The notes: generated by a model from the sequence alone, not told the origin. A stretch of DNA of 64,000 bases from Anaeramoeba flamelloides (GCA_027625915.1 JANTQA010000076.1:3783501-3847500), one strand, 5' to 3'; shown: positions 12,586 through 25,845, counted from the stretch's first letter. Translations and numbers: made by a program.

Positions 12586-13127
12586 CAATTTTTAAATATA
12601 CAACTTTTATCCTTTTTGATATTTATCCTTTTTTTTTTTTTTTTCTCTTTTATTTTTATAGTTTTCTAATTTTACTTTTTTTTTGTTTTTTTTATTTTTA
12701 GAATTTTTGATTAAAATGTGTTCTAGTTATAATATATTTATCAGCAAAACAGTATTTTTTCTAAAAAATAATAATTCAATATTTTCATTTTTTATTTCTT
12801 TTCAAAAAATTTATAATTTATTTATTGAAAGAAGGAAATAACTAAAGGAAAAAGTTTTCAAAATAGAAAAAAAAAAACGAAGAAAAATAAATAAAATATT
12901 AGAATAAAAAAAAAGAGGAAAATATCATTTCTATCACAAAATTAATTTTTTTACAAGTGTTGCTAGGTTTTTTTTATATATCAGAAATGAACCGAGATTT
13001 TATAAACTTTTCTATTTATGTGGGAAAACAATAGATTTTCTAAATAAAAGAGAAAAGGTAAAAAGGGCTAAGTACTTTATTGGGCTATTTATAGATTTTG
13101 TCGTTGGGATACCTTCTAAAAGCATTA

Positions 13128-13660
13128 TAAACTATACTCCAAAAATTTGAACACAGTTTAAACAGTGGAAAGAATATCAATATTGCACTTTAAATTCGAT
13201 TTGGAAAGAATTTTGATTTTACAAACTATTTCACTTTTTGTCTTTTTTGTTTTGTTTTCATTTCCTTTTTTATAGTTACTTAATCTGTTTCCTTAGATCT
13301 AGGATTTTTTTTTTTCAATGGTTGGTAGAAGGTTAGTTTGAGTTTGTTAAATTGAAAAATAACATACTATTAGTCCATGGTATCTTAACATTTGATCGAT
13401 CAATAATTGTTGGTGAAATTTCAACAAATTTACCAATACATTTTTGATTCAGCTCGTTTCATTATTTTGGACACACCAATTTTTTATTTTTGAGTTCTAT
13501 ATTTTTTTTCTTTTATTTGAATTAAAATGATTACTTATTAAAACATTAATACTGGGTAACTTAAATGTGTTTTATATTACGTTTGGAAAAATACAATAAA
13601 TTGGGTTTTTTTTTTATATTTTTGATTTTGTATTTTTCCAAATTTTTGGAATGGGGTTTA
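13128..13660. mobile_element. Family B element, copy B1
   Basis: About 533 bp. The left end TAAACTATACTCCAAAAATT pairs with the inverted right end AATTTTTGGAATGGGGTTTA, giving imperfect terminal inverted repeats of about 25 bp. The interior has a recognisable block TTTGATCGATCAATAATTGT shared with four other copies. The TA at each outer edge could be a duplicated TA target, which would make this Tc1/mariner-like, but that is inference. No coding capacity. Confidence 0.7.
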
Positions 13661-13765
13661 CGTGTATATATGAAAATATAGAATTCCTGTCAATGATCAG
13701 AAATAAGTTGATATTTTTAAAAGATTGAGTTTTTTTTTATTTGATAATCAAGATGAGTTTTAAGT

Positions 13766-13913
13766 ATAAAAAAAATCACAAATTAAGGTGCATTTTATTA
13801 GGTTTTTTTTAACCATTATTATTTTCCTTGAATTTAAAATTATATGTAATAATTTGAAACTATTTTTGCAACTTGGTTTTAATTCACCTTTTGTACCTTA
13901 AAAGTGTTTCTGG
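13766..13913. repeat. Worn family A-like element
   Basis: The segment contains AATCACAAATTAAGGTGCA on the left and GTACCTTAAAAGTGTTTCTG on the right. These match the internal and terminal parts of family A, but the outer left end is missing. I read it as an old, truncated copy. Confidence 0.4.
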
Positions 13914-16654
13914 TTGTATTTGGACTAAATCTTGACTTTTAATAAATAGAAAAACTCAAATAAAATTGGATGTAAAATAATCAACACATCAGAATTATAA
14001 GTTCTGTTGAGTGGTTTTTAATATTTATAATTAACATAAATCCTCAAGTACTATTCCAATTGCAATGAATTGACTGTTACAAAGTTGACAAAAAATTATT
14101 CATCGACTTAAAATATTGGTGAGTTATGGAATCTTGTTAAAAAATTAAAATTTGAATAACTTTTTTTTGATGATTTTCATTTAAAAAAAAAACATCAACT
14201 TTTGGCTAAATCCAATATTTACCGTAAAAAGGTAGGAAAATCAAAATCATCTCATTCCTCGTACTTTCTTCTTAATTTTAAAATATGATATAGTTGAGTA
14301 CAATGATTATGAAATATATTTAAATATTAAAAAGAAAGTAAATAAAACAAGTAATGAACAAAATCATTGAATGTTAAATTTATTTGTTTCATTTGAGAAT
14401 TCCGAAAGAATTTTCGATCAAGAAGTGATATCAAACAAAATCAGCAAATTTCCTAAAAAAATTATTATTTATACTTTCTTTGGTTTATAGAATATTAACT
14501 ACTCTTGTTGTTGAGAATAAATTGGATTCCAACTACCAGAAACTAAAAATGGGATAGTCCTTAAAATGAGACAAAAAACTCAAAATATGATGATAGTAAA
14601 TAGAAAGTGTAAAAAAATATAATTCTCTATATCTGATCTCTTTTCAAAAAGAAACATTGATTTCAGAGTTCATATTTTGATTCTCTTTAAAAAAAAAAAA
14701 AAAAACAATTTAACAATTCTTTGGTTGATTCTATGAAATCAAATTATTTTTTTTGAAACTCAATGATAATTTCAACTTATTTCTTGTTTAAATTTGATTT
14801 TTCATAAAATATAATTATTCTCAAAATTTAAAAATTAACAATTATATTTTTTAAATTATTCGAAAGAATTTGATATTTCTCTAAAAATAAATATTTGATG
14901 TTTTTCTAATTGATATTTTAATTTTAATTATTTTTTCATAAATTGGTGTGTTTTGTTTATTCTAGTAGATAATGATTTTACTTTGAAATGAAACAAAAAA
15001 AAAAGTTTTTTTTGGTTCCAATTCATCAGAATAATATAATTTTATTATTTTCATGGAATTAAAATAAAAAAATTATTAATATATTTCTAAAAATATTCTC
15101 AAAGTTACTTTAACAAGTATAATATATCTATGAAAATTGATTACTTTGGAATCTCAATTTCATATTTTGATTTCAACTTTAAAATATTTGTGTTTCAAAA
15201 TTTTTGAAAAATGGAATCATTTTAGGAACCACGATTATTTTAATTTTTAGAAATATTCAAATTTAAAAAAAAAAAAAAAAAATAGTAAATTGTTTCAATA
15301 ATCCATTTTGTTGTTTTTTTTTTGTGTTTTTGATTATATTCTATATTATCATTCTAAATAACTGTTTTTTTGTTTTTTAACACATTTTTTTTTAAAAAAT
15401 GTGATTTTTCAATTTTATTTTTTAGTTTCTGAAAAATACATTTCGGTGTAGTTGTTTCAAAACCCGGATTGATGTTTTTGTTTGTGTTTTTATAAATAAT
15501 TATTGTTTTTTTTTTTTTTTTTTTTTTGAATTAGTTATCTTTTTTAATTATAGTTTTAAAAATGTATTTTTTGATAATCCTGAAAAAAAAATTTCAGTAA
15601 AACTGTAATTTCCAAATTAAACAGTCTTTAAAAGAGATATTTTTTTTCCAAAATAATTCTACCTCCTTCTAAGTTCAATATTCCTAATTAAGAGATAATT
15701 CAACCAAATTGAAACAAACTTGTTATCAAAATCCACAAACATTAAAATTTTAAGTTTTACTGAGAAAACAAAAAAGAAGAAGAAAAAGCATAAATATTCT
15801 GAAAAAAATTTTTTTATCTCTTAAATGTGTAAAAATGATTTATTTTTTAAAGTTTTTTTGAAAAATGAAATGAAAAAATAAATATACATTAATTTTTCTT
15901 TTTTAATTTAATCAATAGTCTTAAAATAATCTTCAATAATAAGTTAAATTTGTTAATTAAGTTGGTTCTTTTTTGTTATTATATATTATGTGAAACAAGA
16001 ATACTAAATGAAGGAATATTCCAGAATTGAAAAAAAAAATAATATGTTAAAATTTTATAATATTTTAATTTAACATGGGCATGAACATTTCTCAAATCAT
16101 TGGAAAATAAAGTTTATTGGCTAAAGTTTAATATTGAGAATGATTTATATATCTAAATAAGATATTCAAATTATTTTTATAAAGATATTTGGGATTTTTT
16201 GTTCAATTAGAAGAAAAAATATTTCAGGGGTTATGAAAAAATAATTTTTTTAATTAGGATATTAATAAGTATTATTGCCAAAATATGTATCTTTTTGAAA
16301 AATAAATCTACTTCTGAACAAATTTTTATTTCTATAACAATTAAAAAACCAAGATACTTTTGAAAAAAATTCAAATAAAATTGAAGTAATGAGGGTGACA
16401 ATAGATTCATCTATAATCAAAATGTGCAGAAATTGTGTGTAAATTATATTAGTGTTACTATGGCTGAAATGTGCTAAAAGATTCCAGATAAATATTATTA
16501 CACAATAAATTATTATATTTTTTACTTTTGATTGCTCAGAAAAAAAGTTTCATTTTTGAAAATTTTTTTAATTCCTTTTCCAATTTAAAAAAATAGAGAT
16601 CCAAATAATTGAATTCAAGTATTTAATAATTAATATCTAGAATATCCAAAAGTA

Positions 16655-16985
16655 AGTATTTTTCATTATTTAATTTCAAAGATTTACTCAATAATACTCA
16701 ACAGATTAAAACCCAAAGACTGGTTTTTTTGTTTCCTTTTACTAGATTTTTATTGTAACATCAATATTTTTCCATATTCAGAAATAATTTTTCAAAACAA
16801 TATAATCTTTAATTATTTATTTTTTTTTAAAAATATCGAATTTTTTAGCAAAGAATCTACATTTTCTAACAAATTTAGTATAGATATTTTGTAACTTTGG
16901 AGTTGAATTATTGATAATTCAACCTTTAAATTGTGGGCAAAATGAAGGTTTTTTTTCGGAAATTCTTGGGTTTTTTACAAATACA
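16655..16985 (+). repeat. Dispersed repeat C, copy C1
   Basis: About 330 bp, collinear with 18945-19275. Shared landmarks include AATTTCAAAGATT, CTCAATAAT, AACATCAATAT and the end segment ATTCTTGGGTTTTTTA. I see no terminal inverted repeats, and the nature of the element is unknown. Confidence 0.55.
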
Positions 16986-17275
16986 AAGATCATTTTTAAT
17001 TGATGAGAACAATAAATGTTACTACTTTACAAATCGGATTTTTTAGAGTTATTTGAAACAGGTCGAACTCATGTGATTTAGGCCCAACAACAACATACTT
17101 TAATTTGTGCCTCTTCTTAGTGGAAGCTAACCCCTTAAAAACAAAAATGTTCAATAATACACGAAAAGTTTGAAAAACAATATTTATCAAGGTCACATAA
17201 TTATTAAACAAAGCCTTAAAATCAAGAAGATTTTTTTTAAAATTTTATGACAAAGTTCAAGAAGAAAGATACTGA

Positions 17276-17555
17276 AATTTGAATTACAAATGGGAAGAAT
17301 TAAATTCACTTCATTTTCAATATCCTTTTTCAAATAGAGATCCACAATTTTCAACCAATTCTTCGAGAACCCGATTTATAAAACGTCAATATGAAAAATG
17401 AAGTGAGTATTTTGTCACATTTAGAATTCAAAAACCAGTCAAAAAAATCAAGAAATATAATTTCTAATTGACTTTGTATGATCTTTTTATAAACTTTTTG
17501 TGCTGAGAGAAAATTAATGTCGAACTTGAAATAAAAATATTCATTTATTAATTGG
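17276..17555 (+). repeat. Dispersed repeat D, copy D1
   Basis: It contains CACTTCATTTTCAATATCC, TCAAATAGAGATCCACAA, TTCGAGAACCCGATTTATA and an E-like right end ATATTCATTTATTAATTGGG. It is shared with 62440-62800 and, inverted, with 32405-32590. It gives the uninterrupted form of the site that carries a family A element in the third copy. Confidence 0.5.
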
Positions 17556-18017
17556 GTTACAAAAGATATCAATTCAAGTTTTTAGAATTAGCTAAGACAA
17601 AGTGTTCTCAAAAATGAAATAATAGCGTAACTTTTTTCTTTGTATGATATAACAGATCAAAAATGAGAAACAGAAATTGGTAAACACTAAAATAGATGTG
17701 TGATCGTTTGTTAACAAAGTGAGAGGTTATTTGTTTGGAAACGCTTTTAAATTTAGGAATTTAAAAGCAACTGTTCGATAACTCAATAGTTTCTCTTTAA
17801 ATGATTGCTATTGGGTTAATGTTCATTTTCAAAAAATAAAGCAAATCAAAAATATTTTAATCTTATAAATTACGTAATAAAAATGAAGAGGAAATGAATT
17901 GTTCGTTTTGTTCCTTGTTTGAAATTCATTTTTTTGGTATTAAATACAAAATTTTACTTTTTAATTTTCATTTTTTTATTGATTACTTAATTTATTTGTT
18001 TGAAAATTTTCTTTGTG

Positions 18018-18019
<2 letters not shown>

Positions 18020-18067
<48 letters not shown>
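18020..18067 (+). repeat. 48-base T homopolymer followed by a CT-rich tract
   Basis: Forty-eight consecutive T are followed by roughly 60 bases of pure C/T. It gives rise to long Phe and Lys frames on the two strands that should not be read as genes. Confidence 0.95.
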
Positions 18068-18944
18068 CTTCTTCCTTCTTTTTCTTTTTCTTTTTTTTCT
18101 CTTCTCTCTCTCTCCCTTTCTTTATTCTTGTTATTTTTGTTTTTATTTTTTCCAAATAAAAGTGTTAATATGATGACCAATTAAACTAATTGACAGCCTT
18201 TCCGTGATTAACTTTTTCTGACTCTGATTGACACTTTGTTTGTTAAACTTTTTTCTTTTAAATTCCTTTCCTTTTTGTTGAGAATTGATCTTTTTTTTTT
18301 TAAAAACCAAAAAAGTCTTGAACATTTTGTTTTCAAGGGTTATTGTTTTCTTAATCGTTTATATCATTTTTTGAGCTTTTAAAAGTATTAATTGATCACA
18401 GCAAATCTTAAATATTTTGTCCAAATAGTTTTGAGTTATCTAGTGATTAAAGTTTTGAATAAACTAATTAGGTTTTACATTGATTGATTTCGAAAAGAGT
18501 AATTAATAAAATTATTTTATTAAAAGATCTAAATATTCTGTAATCAATTTACCTTTCAAAATCAAGAATCTGGGTTTTTCTAATCGCCAAATTTTGTTTA
18601 TAAATTTATTTATTGATTCAAATTTTAATTATTGTTTTGAAAAAAAAAAGAAATACTTTATGGTTTTTCCTCATAATAGATTGGTTTATCATCAAAGTAT
18701 GTTGCCATTGGGTGCAAATAATATTTGTGTGCCATTGTTCAATAACTTTAAAAAATCTATTATTAATCTTATTGCACAACAAATTATTACATTTTTTACA
18801 ATGATCACTATTAAAAAATTTCATTTTGAAAAATTTATTTTTTTTATAATTACTTAATCAAATCTAAAAAATAGTAACCAAAAAATAGTATTACAAGTAT
18901 TTTAGTAGTTAATAAACCATCAATATCGAACTTTCAAAAGTTAC

Positions 18945-19275
18945 TATTTATATCTTTTTTAATTTCAAAGATTAACTCAATAATCAACAACATTAAAACC
19001 CAACAATTGATTATTTCATTTCCTTTTTTGATTTAGCTTATTATAATATCAATATATTTCCACTATTTGTGAAATAATTCATCAAAAAAATTGAATCAAT
19101 TATTTAATTTTCTAAAATAATTGAATTTTTGAGCGACTAACATACATTTTGATAAAATTTAAGGTAGATATTGTTGAAACTACAAATTCTGAAGATTGAT
19201 AATTAAATCTTAAAGAATGTGGAGATAATTTTTGATTTTTTTCTGTTATTCTTAGGTTTTTTATTATTGTGTTTT
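18945..19275 (+). repeat. Dispersed repeat C, copy C2
   Basis: Second copy of the C1 repeat, in the same orientation and moderately diverged. It abuts the B3 element with only about 25 bases between them. Confidence 0.55.
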
Positions 19276-19298
19276 TCCAATTAATAAAGGAAAATTTT

Positions 19299-19849
19299 TC
19301 AAACCAAAATTCGAAATTTTCCACACAATTAAAACCACCTAAAAAATCACAATAATTCAATTTCATTCAAATTGGAAATAATTTTGATTTTATAAAATAT
19401 GAAAATCATTTTTTCATCTTTAATTTTTTGTTTCCATTCCATTTTTAAGAATTACCTAACTTGTTTAGGTTCTATCATTTTTTTTTTCTTCAACAATTGA
19501 TATTGGGTTTAAATCGAGTTCTTCAAAATATAAGTTTTCAAAAAAAAAAATCGTCCATTGTATCTAACCATTTGATGGATCAATAATTCTTAATAGAATT
19601 TAATAAAATTTACCAATCAATTTTTTTGTTTTGCTCTGTCCAAAATTTTTAAACATACCCTTGAATTATTTATCACTATTGAATAATTATTTATTTTTTT
19701 CGTTTTATGAGTATTCTAATTTATAAATAAATGTTAATATTTCAATTTGTGAATGATTTTAATTTGGTATTTCTTCTACAATTGATTAGATAAGATTTTT
19801 TTTTCAAAAATTGAATTTTGGTGTATTAAAATTTTTGAATTGGGGTTTA
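19299..19849. mobile_element. Family B element, copy B3
   Basis: Left end CAAACCAAAATTCGAAATTT, with inverted right end AATTTTTGAATTGGGGTTTA. The interior holds the family block TTTGATGGATCAATAATTCT. It resembles B4 more than B1 or B2, which suggests two subfamilies. Confidence 0.65.
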
Positions 19850-19980
19850 TTAAGTACCCAAAAATAGAAGTGTAATTATTTGTTGATAAAAAATAAGTTC
19901 TTGTAAAAATCTAATTAGAGACGAGTATCACCTCTAATATGGGTTTTCTTACTGTTATTTTCAAATTAATAATAATAGTC

Positions 19981-20836
19981 TTTGTGAAAAAAAAAGGGTA
20001 GATCAAAAAAAATAGTTTAGTCAATTTTTTTTTTTTTTTTTAAATAATTAAAAATTATCAAAATGATTTTTGGATCTTAATAAAACTTAATGAAAAAATC
20101 TTAAATATAAGAAAAACCAAAGTAACTATAAATTATAATTCAAAAAGTAATATTATTTTATAACATTTCGACCCTTTCAAATTGTTTAGAAGGCTAAAAA
20201 TACAAAAAATTGAATTTTAATTGTGACGTTTACTAAAAATTAGATAACGATTTATCGAGAAATATAAAAATATAATAACTCAAACGATATTTATAATTAT
20301 TAGATAATGTGGATTTATCAAGGATAATCTTTAATATCTTTTAAACCAAATCAAATCAAATAATCTAACAAAAAAGATTTTTGTTTGAAAAAAAGATTGA
20401 TTTTAACTAATTTTTTATAATCAAAACTTCAAAATAAACAAATATTAAGATTTTAAGATCTATTTAAATTCTAAAAATCCCCTTAGAATAATACTTAATT
20501 TAAAAATGTTATTTATTTTGATTATTCACAAACAATCACTAAAATGATCTTAGAATGGAATCTAACAAAAAAATTAATATTCATTGTAAAGTATACAATT
20601 AAAATTCATTTTTTTGTATTTTTAGCCTTCTAAATAATTCGAAAGGATCGGAATGGAATAATATTGTTATTGAAAATTGTAATTAATAATTACTTTGTTT
20701 TTTTTTTAAATTTAAGATTTGTTCATAAAAATTTTAGTTTGATCAAAAATCATTTTAATAATTATTTACTATTTAAAAGAAAAAACAATTTTTGACTGAC
20801 CCTTTTTTTTTAATTACCCAAAATTTTTTTCACATT
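19981..20836. mobile_element. Element K with inverted repeats of about 240 bp
   Basis: The left 240 bp and the inverted right 240 bp match across their length. Shared blocks include TTTAGAAGGCTAAAAATACA (left, 20189-20208) and its complement in the right arm (20614-20633), and both arms carry ATGATTTTTG. The central 350 bp are unique AT-rich sequence without coding capacity. Arms this long with a non-coding core resemble Mutator-like or foldback elements; the class is inferred, and no target duplication could be read. Confidence 0.6.
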
Positions 20837-23800
20837 GGTAAGTTTTATCTGAAATTTTAAAAAATAAAGAGATCAAAATTAATAATGCTCAGGATTATCT
20901 GATTAAATGATTTTATGAAGATCTAGGATTTTTTTTCGATAAATTAAGATAATCGTTAGATAAATATTTGAAAATTTGAAATAAAAAAATTTTCTTTCTT
21001 AATTAGGAAATGAAAGCAATACACATAATCATTTTTAATTGTCGATGATTAAGCTTTATTTATTATTTTACTACCCGAATTTTGAGATAACGTCGAAATA
21101 TAGAAAAAAATATGATTTATCTCCAATGGTAACACATGTTGTTTTAGACTTCTATGATAGATGTCAATCGATGTACAAAGAAAGAAAATTTCAAAGATAA
21201 CCAATTTAAGAAAAGTCTGACTTTTTCAAATTATAGGATTTGTGAGGAAAAGAATGAAAAAATAATGATCAAAAAAATTACTAAATGTTACAACAAAACA
21301 ATAATAAAAAAGTTATTTATTAAATTACAAGATTACTATGATTTTTTTTATTAAACAAATTAGTATTTTAATTCAATATTTTTTTTTCAATCAGAATAAG
21401 AAAAAATTGATATTTTAAAGAAAAATGACAAAAAATAATCAATTTTCTAGGGAAATTTCGATTTGTTATTTTTTCGACAGTTTTCCCTTGACGATTCTCA
21501 CCACTTCAACAAAAAATAACTGTACCATTTTAACCATTGTTTCTAAAATAAGAATTATTTTTCTTTAAAGATGCTATAAATATCAACATATCAAGAAAAA
21601 TATAAAATTATTTTCTCATGTTCAGATAAATAACAACAGTTTTTATTCAAAATTGTTTTCTTAAACAATCTGAAAAATTTAAAGATCATGTAATAGATAA
21701 TAAAAATGTTAATTTTTCCCGTAAAAATTAATATAGACTCAAGAAAAAAAGGAATATTTCTCTATAATTTTTTTCTAAAAATATTTGGAAAATAGTGCCT
21801 ATTTATTGATTTTTTCCACTTAATTTTAAATTTTTTTATTCTGAATATCAAAATAAAAATATAAAAAAATGATTTAAAATATATAATAAGTTTCAAAAAA
21901 GTCATAGTAGACTTGGGAAGAGAGTATATTTTTTTAAAAAAATATTGTGCTTCAATTCGAACACACCCTAAATGTAAATAATCTTTTAAAAACTTTTTTT
22001 TTTTCAATTATTATCGGTGATACTTTGAATTTATGAAGTTTAAACTAAATTTTAGATATAAAAAAATCCAATTAACAAAAATTTCTCTTGAATAGTTTTT
22101 TACTCTTTTACTTTTACTCGAATCCTAATTGTTCGACTTGATTTATAATTTTTTTACCTTAAATTTGATTGAAGTTTTAGTATTCTAAGTGGAACTTTAA
22201 GTAGTGAATATATACTTATTGTATGTAACTTACACAAAGTCCTTTCGAAAAAATGAGGCACAAATTCATTTGAAAATATATTTATAAAATGAGATCCTCC
22301 ATAAACTATTTAAACAGAATAAAGAATTAACAATTGATTATTGGATCTTATAAATAAATCAACACATTTTTTCTTATACAATTATAGACATCAAAGATAT
22401 TAAAACGTCTAATCAATTTTCTGTGATATTTTATTATGTGAAGTAAATTGGGATTTATTATTTTCTTTTTGATCAAAAAAAAACCTTTCCTTAAAATTTT
22501 CAATCTTGATAAAATTTTACACCTGAATGTAAAACTTATAAATGCATTTTATTGTGTTGAAATATTTTTTATTCATACCTTACTACCTATTTTTTTATAT
22601 AAATTGACTATACATTATTTTCTCGAAATATATATAAATATATATATATTATTTTATTTTTTTGGAAATATTTTTATGAATATATTTTGAAATAAATACA
22701 AATGATGTTGATTTAATTAAGATTAATTTTATTTTATCAATTTGGGTATATATATACCTAAAAGATGATTTTTTATGAAATGTTAATTATAATCTCTCCA
22801 TCCTTTTCGAAATTTCTTTTTTTTTTTTTTATTGGATACGATATTGGATTTATCGATAATTTAATAGAATTGACTACAAGTCAACATTTACATGGCCTGC
22901 AAAATTTTGTAAAATAAAATACACTTCTCAAGATTTCCAGAATTTTCTATAATAGAGATTGATTCTTTATTCAAAACTCAAGTTTTTTTTATTTATTATT
23001 TTTTATTTTTAATTTGATAATTTAGCAAATTTATCATATCAATATTCCTAATCAAGAATTAAAAAATTCTCAAGGATAAGTTTTCCCCCATTTTCTTTTG
23101 TTTCAGGAAATCAAGAAAATTCCACAATAAAATTGACAACTTCAATAAAAATATGTATCGATTTTTATTGGCTCCCTATTTTGATTTGTTAATCAATCAG
23201 ACTTTCTAAACAAAACAAACAATATTTCAAATATATTACACTATAATATTATTAGACAACATATAACACTCGTTAAAAGTTGAGGTTAATTATATTAAAT
23301 TTAAAAGAATTGATTGAAATCAAAGATTAGGCAAAAACTTTTATAAATTAAGCAATATCAATATAAGTTTTTTTTTACCCTTTAGAAAATAAAAAGGTTT
23401 TCTGAATAAAGTAAAAAAACTATTTTGAAAGATCGGAAATCTTCTAATTATCGACTCTACTTTGGACTGTTCGCATAATGGAAATAATATACGCCGCTCT
23501 TATCATTTATAATATAAAATGATTATAAATAATAAAATTCCAAAACTATTACATAATTCATTCAAAGTTATTGTTATTTATAAATTCAAAAAAATTAAAA
23601 AAAAAATTTAGTTCACTTTCTATTTTTCAAAAAACACAAAATCTCCTTTCAGAAATAGTATATTCCCAAAGAATATTTCATAATTCAACGAACTTTTCAA
23701 CATTTCTTTACATTTAAACTCAATAAAAGGTTTTCTTCAAATCTTTGCAAATATTTTAAAAATGGAAAATGAAGTAAAACTTTTAGAACAATAATATGAA

Positions 23801-24126
23801 TTTATCATTCTTTTCAAAAAAAAAAAAAAAAAAAAAAAAAAATCAAATAATGTTTTATTTTCATAAAATAAATGATTTTTATTAATAAAGGTACATATGA
23901 TAAAATAAAAATGAGATTGAAATAATTGCAAAATATTCTATGTGAAATTAAATGGATGGTCTGATTTTTGCATATTAAATTCAAACAGTAATCTGAAATA
24001 TAATATTCAAAAAAAGCACATTCTACTAATTGGTATTTCATGGCTAAAACTTGATTAAAATTTTCAGCTATTGGACAAAGATTAAAATCAAGGACATTTT
24101 CAAAAAAAAAAAAAAAAAAAAGTCGA

Positions 24127-25389
24127 TTAAAAAAATTTTTCAGTATTTATCGGAAAAGAATCGATTTGGTAAAATTTTAGAGAACCTTTTTTTGATATTC
24201 TTCTTCTTTTTAATAAAAATTCTTCGTTGTGAAAGAAATTAGATTTTTTGTTATGATTCGTTTTCTTATTTAATTTGAAAGAGGAAGGCAAGTGTGATTC
24301 TCTTTGGTTGACTGACACGATCTGAGACGCGAATAGCCCAACTTCTCTCAAGGTTTCTTTATTCTTCACTTCTGTTTCGCTTACAGTTCTTAGAAAGGAT
24401 TTAATTTTCTTTTTTTGTTGTTCGATCGAAGGCCGCGTTAAAGGCTGCTGCTGCTGTAATTCCTTCTTTTGTGTTGTTGTGTTTGTTTGGCCTTCGTTTT
24501 TATTTGTTGCATTGACACTCTTTTGGTTTGCTATGCCTTGATTCACGAGGCCTTTTTGATTCGGAAGATTCATATTCATTTTTGAGTTTGTTGTTTGATT
24601 CAAGTCTTTCCCTTTTGTGCCTTGCGGTGCCATGACTGTTGTGTTTGAAAGGTGCAAATTTCTTTGTGGGGCTTTGACTCCAATTTGAGAATTTTGATTT
24701 TGACTCAAGTTTTGTTGCTGCTGCTGTAGCTGTAACTGTTGTTTTTGTTGTAATTGTGTCTGTGGTTGCTGCTGCTGCTGTAGCTGTTGCTTTTGTAGTT
24801 GCGGTTGTAATTGTTGCTGTTGCTGTTGCTGTAGTTTTCTTTGCTTTTGTCTTTCAATTTGTTGATGAGTGAATTTTTTCGCCATTTCAATTTTGGGCAG
24901 GTACATGATCCATCTTGAAAAATATTGATCAAGCTCATTTGAGCTGAGCGCTCTTTTCGAGATAACAACTGAAATTATTTTTGTTAAATACTGGAATATT
25001 TTTTTATTGTTTTCGCTTGATTGGCTTATTGTTTTGTTTGGATTTGGCCTTCCTAAAAATTGAATTGCGGCATAGTATGGCTTTGTTTGGATCACCCTTT
25101 TCCGTAATTCGTTTAATAGTTGAGAGTCAATGTTATTTATTAATCGTTTTTTTAAGAGCTCTTTATCAGAACTCCCGTTCTGCCTTTGATCTTTGCTCAC
25201 AATGTGATTCATTAGTGCCTCAACGGGGTTGTGTTGGTTCAAAAGCCCTGATGTCTTTTGAGCAGTCTTCTCGATTCGAATTGCCCGTTCTTTGGATTCC
25301 TGTTCGGAATGACCTTGTCGTTTGAATGTTTGGTAAAGAAAATTACGAAGCATCTGTAACCGAAATCTTTGTGCAGGGGATTTTAGCAT
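24127..25389 (-). CDS. Gln-rich protein, possible Mediator-tail (MED15/KIX-like)
   Basis: Single-exon ORF of 420 aa from an ATG, ending in TAA. Residues 1-60 are an amphipathic helical unit (RFRLQMLRNFLYQTFKRQG, then ERAIRIEKTAQKT) followed by NPVEALMNHIV. Residues 70-180 are mixed helical, including a segment SSNELDQYFSRWIMYLPKIE. Residues 185-250 are nearly pure Q with L and K, followed by an N/Q/T-rich linker and a basic C-terminus. A short helical N-terminus followed by a poly-Q body is the architecture of Mediator subunit MED15, whose N-terminus is a KIX three-helix domain, but sequence similarity is too weak to claim it. It could equally be another transcription or RNA-processing cofactor. 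Codon use is clearly less AT-biased than the flanks, so the gene itself is secure. Confidence 0.8.
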   Translation of the reverse strand: MLKSPAQRFRLQMLRNFLYQTFKRQGHSEQESKERAIRIEKTAQKTSGLLNQHNPVEALMNHIVSKDQRQNGSSDKELLKKRLINNIDSQLLNELRKRVIQTKPYYAAIQFLGRPNPNKTISQSSENNKKIFQYLTKIISVVISKRALSSNELDQYFSRWIMYLPKIEMAKKFTHQQIERQKQRKLQQQQQQQLQPQLQKQQLQQQQQPQTQLQQKQQLQLQQQQQNLSQNQNSQIGVKAPQRNLHLSNTTVMAPQGTKGKDLNQTTNSKMNMNLPNQKGLVNQGIANQKSVNATNKNEGQTNTTTQKKELQQQQPLTRPSIEQQKKKIKSFLRTVSETEVKNKETLREVGLFASQIVSVNQRESHLPSSFKLNKKTNHNKKSNFFHNEEFLLKRRRISKKGSLKFYQIDSFPINTEKFF

Positions 25390-25845
25390 GCTGTTGAAAA
25401 TTGGGGTTTTTTTTGGTACTTAATGTGAAAACTTTGACTGTTTTGTTCAACGAAAAAAGATTCGTTTATTAAAATTCAAACACCCAAAAACAAACTGAAA
25501 AAAATTTAAAAAAATGAGTAATTAAAAATATTTTCTTTAGCTTTTCTTTTGGAGATTGAAACAAAGAATGTGATTTTATAAAACTGATCTCTTTCAATAA
25601 GCACCGAGATTCGGGGAATATTGACTTAAGGCCCCAAGTTTGTTTATTTCTCAAATATTCATATTTTGCAAGGTATTTTTTGAATCTTGAGATTGGAGAT
25701 TTACTTATTAGATAAAATTTTTCTTTTTATCTTTTTTTATTATTTGAATAACTCTTTTGAGGTATCGAAAAGTGTAGCTAAGAGATTATTTGGTTACATT
25801 TAATATATTATTTGATAAACCCATTTAAAGAATACTACTGTCATC

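Larger units (their letters stand above)
12586..24126. other. 11.5-kb gene-free, repeat-rich block
   Basis: No convincing protein gene is visible. Recognisable content is B1 (13128-13660), a worn A-like element (13766-13913), C1 (16655-16985), D1 (17276-17555), a 48-base T run (18020-18067), C2 (18945-19275), B3 (19299-19849) and the long-inverted-repeat element K (19981-20836). Open frames at 18594, 21154 and 22448 have AT-driven composition and TTG or weak starts, and I do not call them. In 13914-16654 and 20837-24126 I see only AT-rich sequence. Confidence 0.6.

Noticed and set aside
17894-18184. Frames with long Phe or Lys runs on both strands
   Set aside because: They are readings of a 48-T homopolymer and an adjoining CT-rich tract, not genes.
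18594-18857. 87-codon plus-strand frame
   Set aside because: It starts at TTG and overlaps an equally long minus-strand frame. A middle portion looks slightly protein-like, but nothing else supports it.
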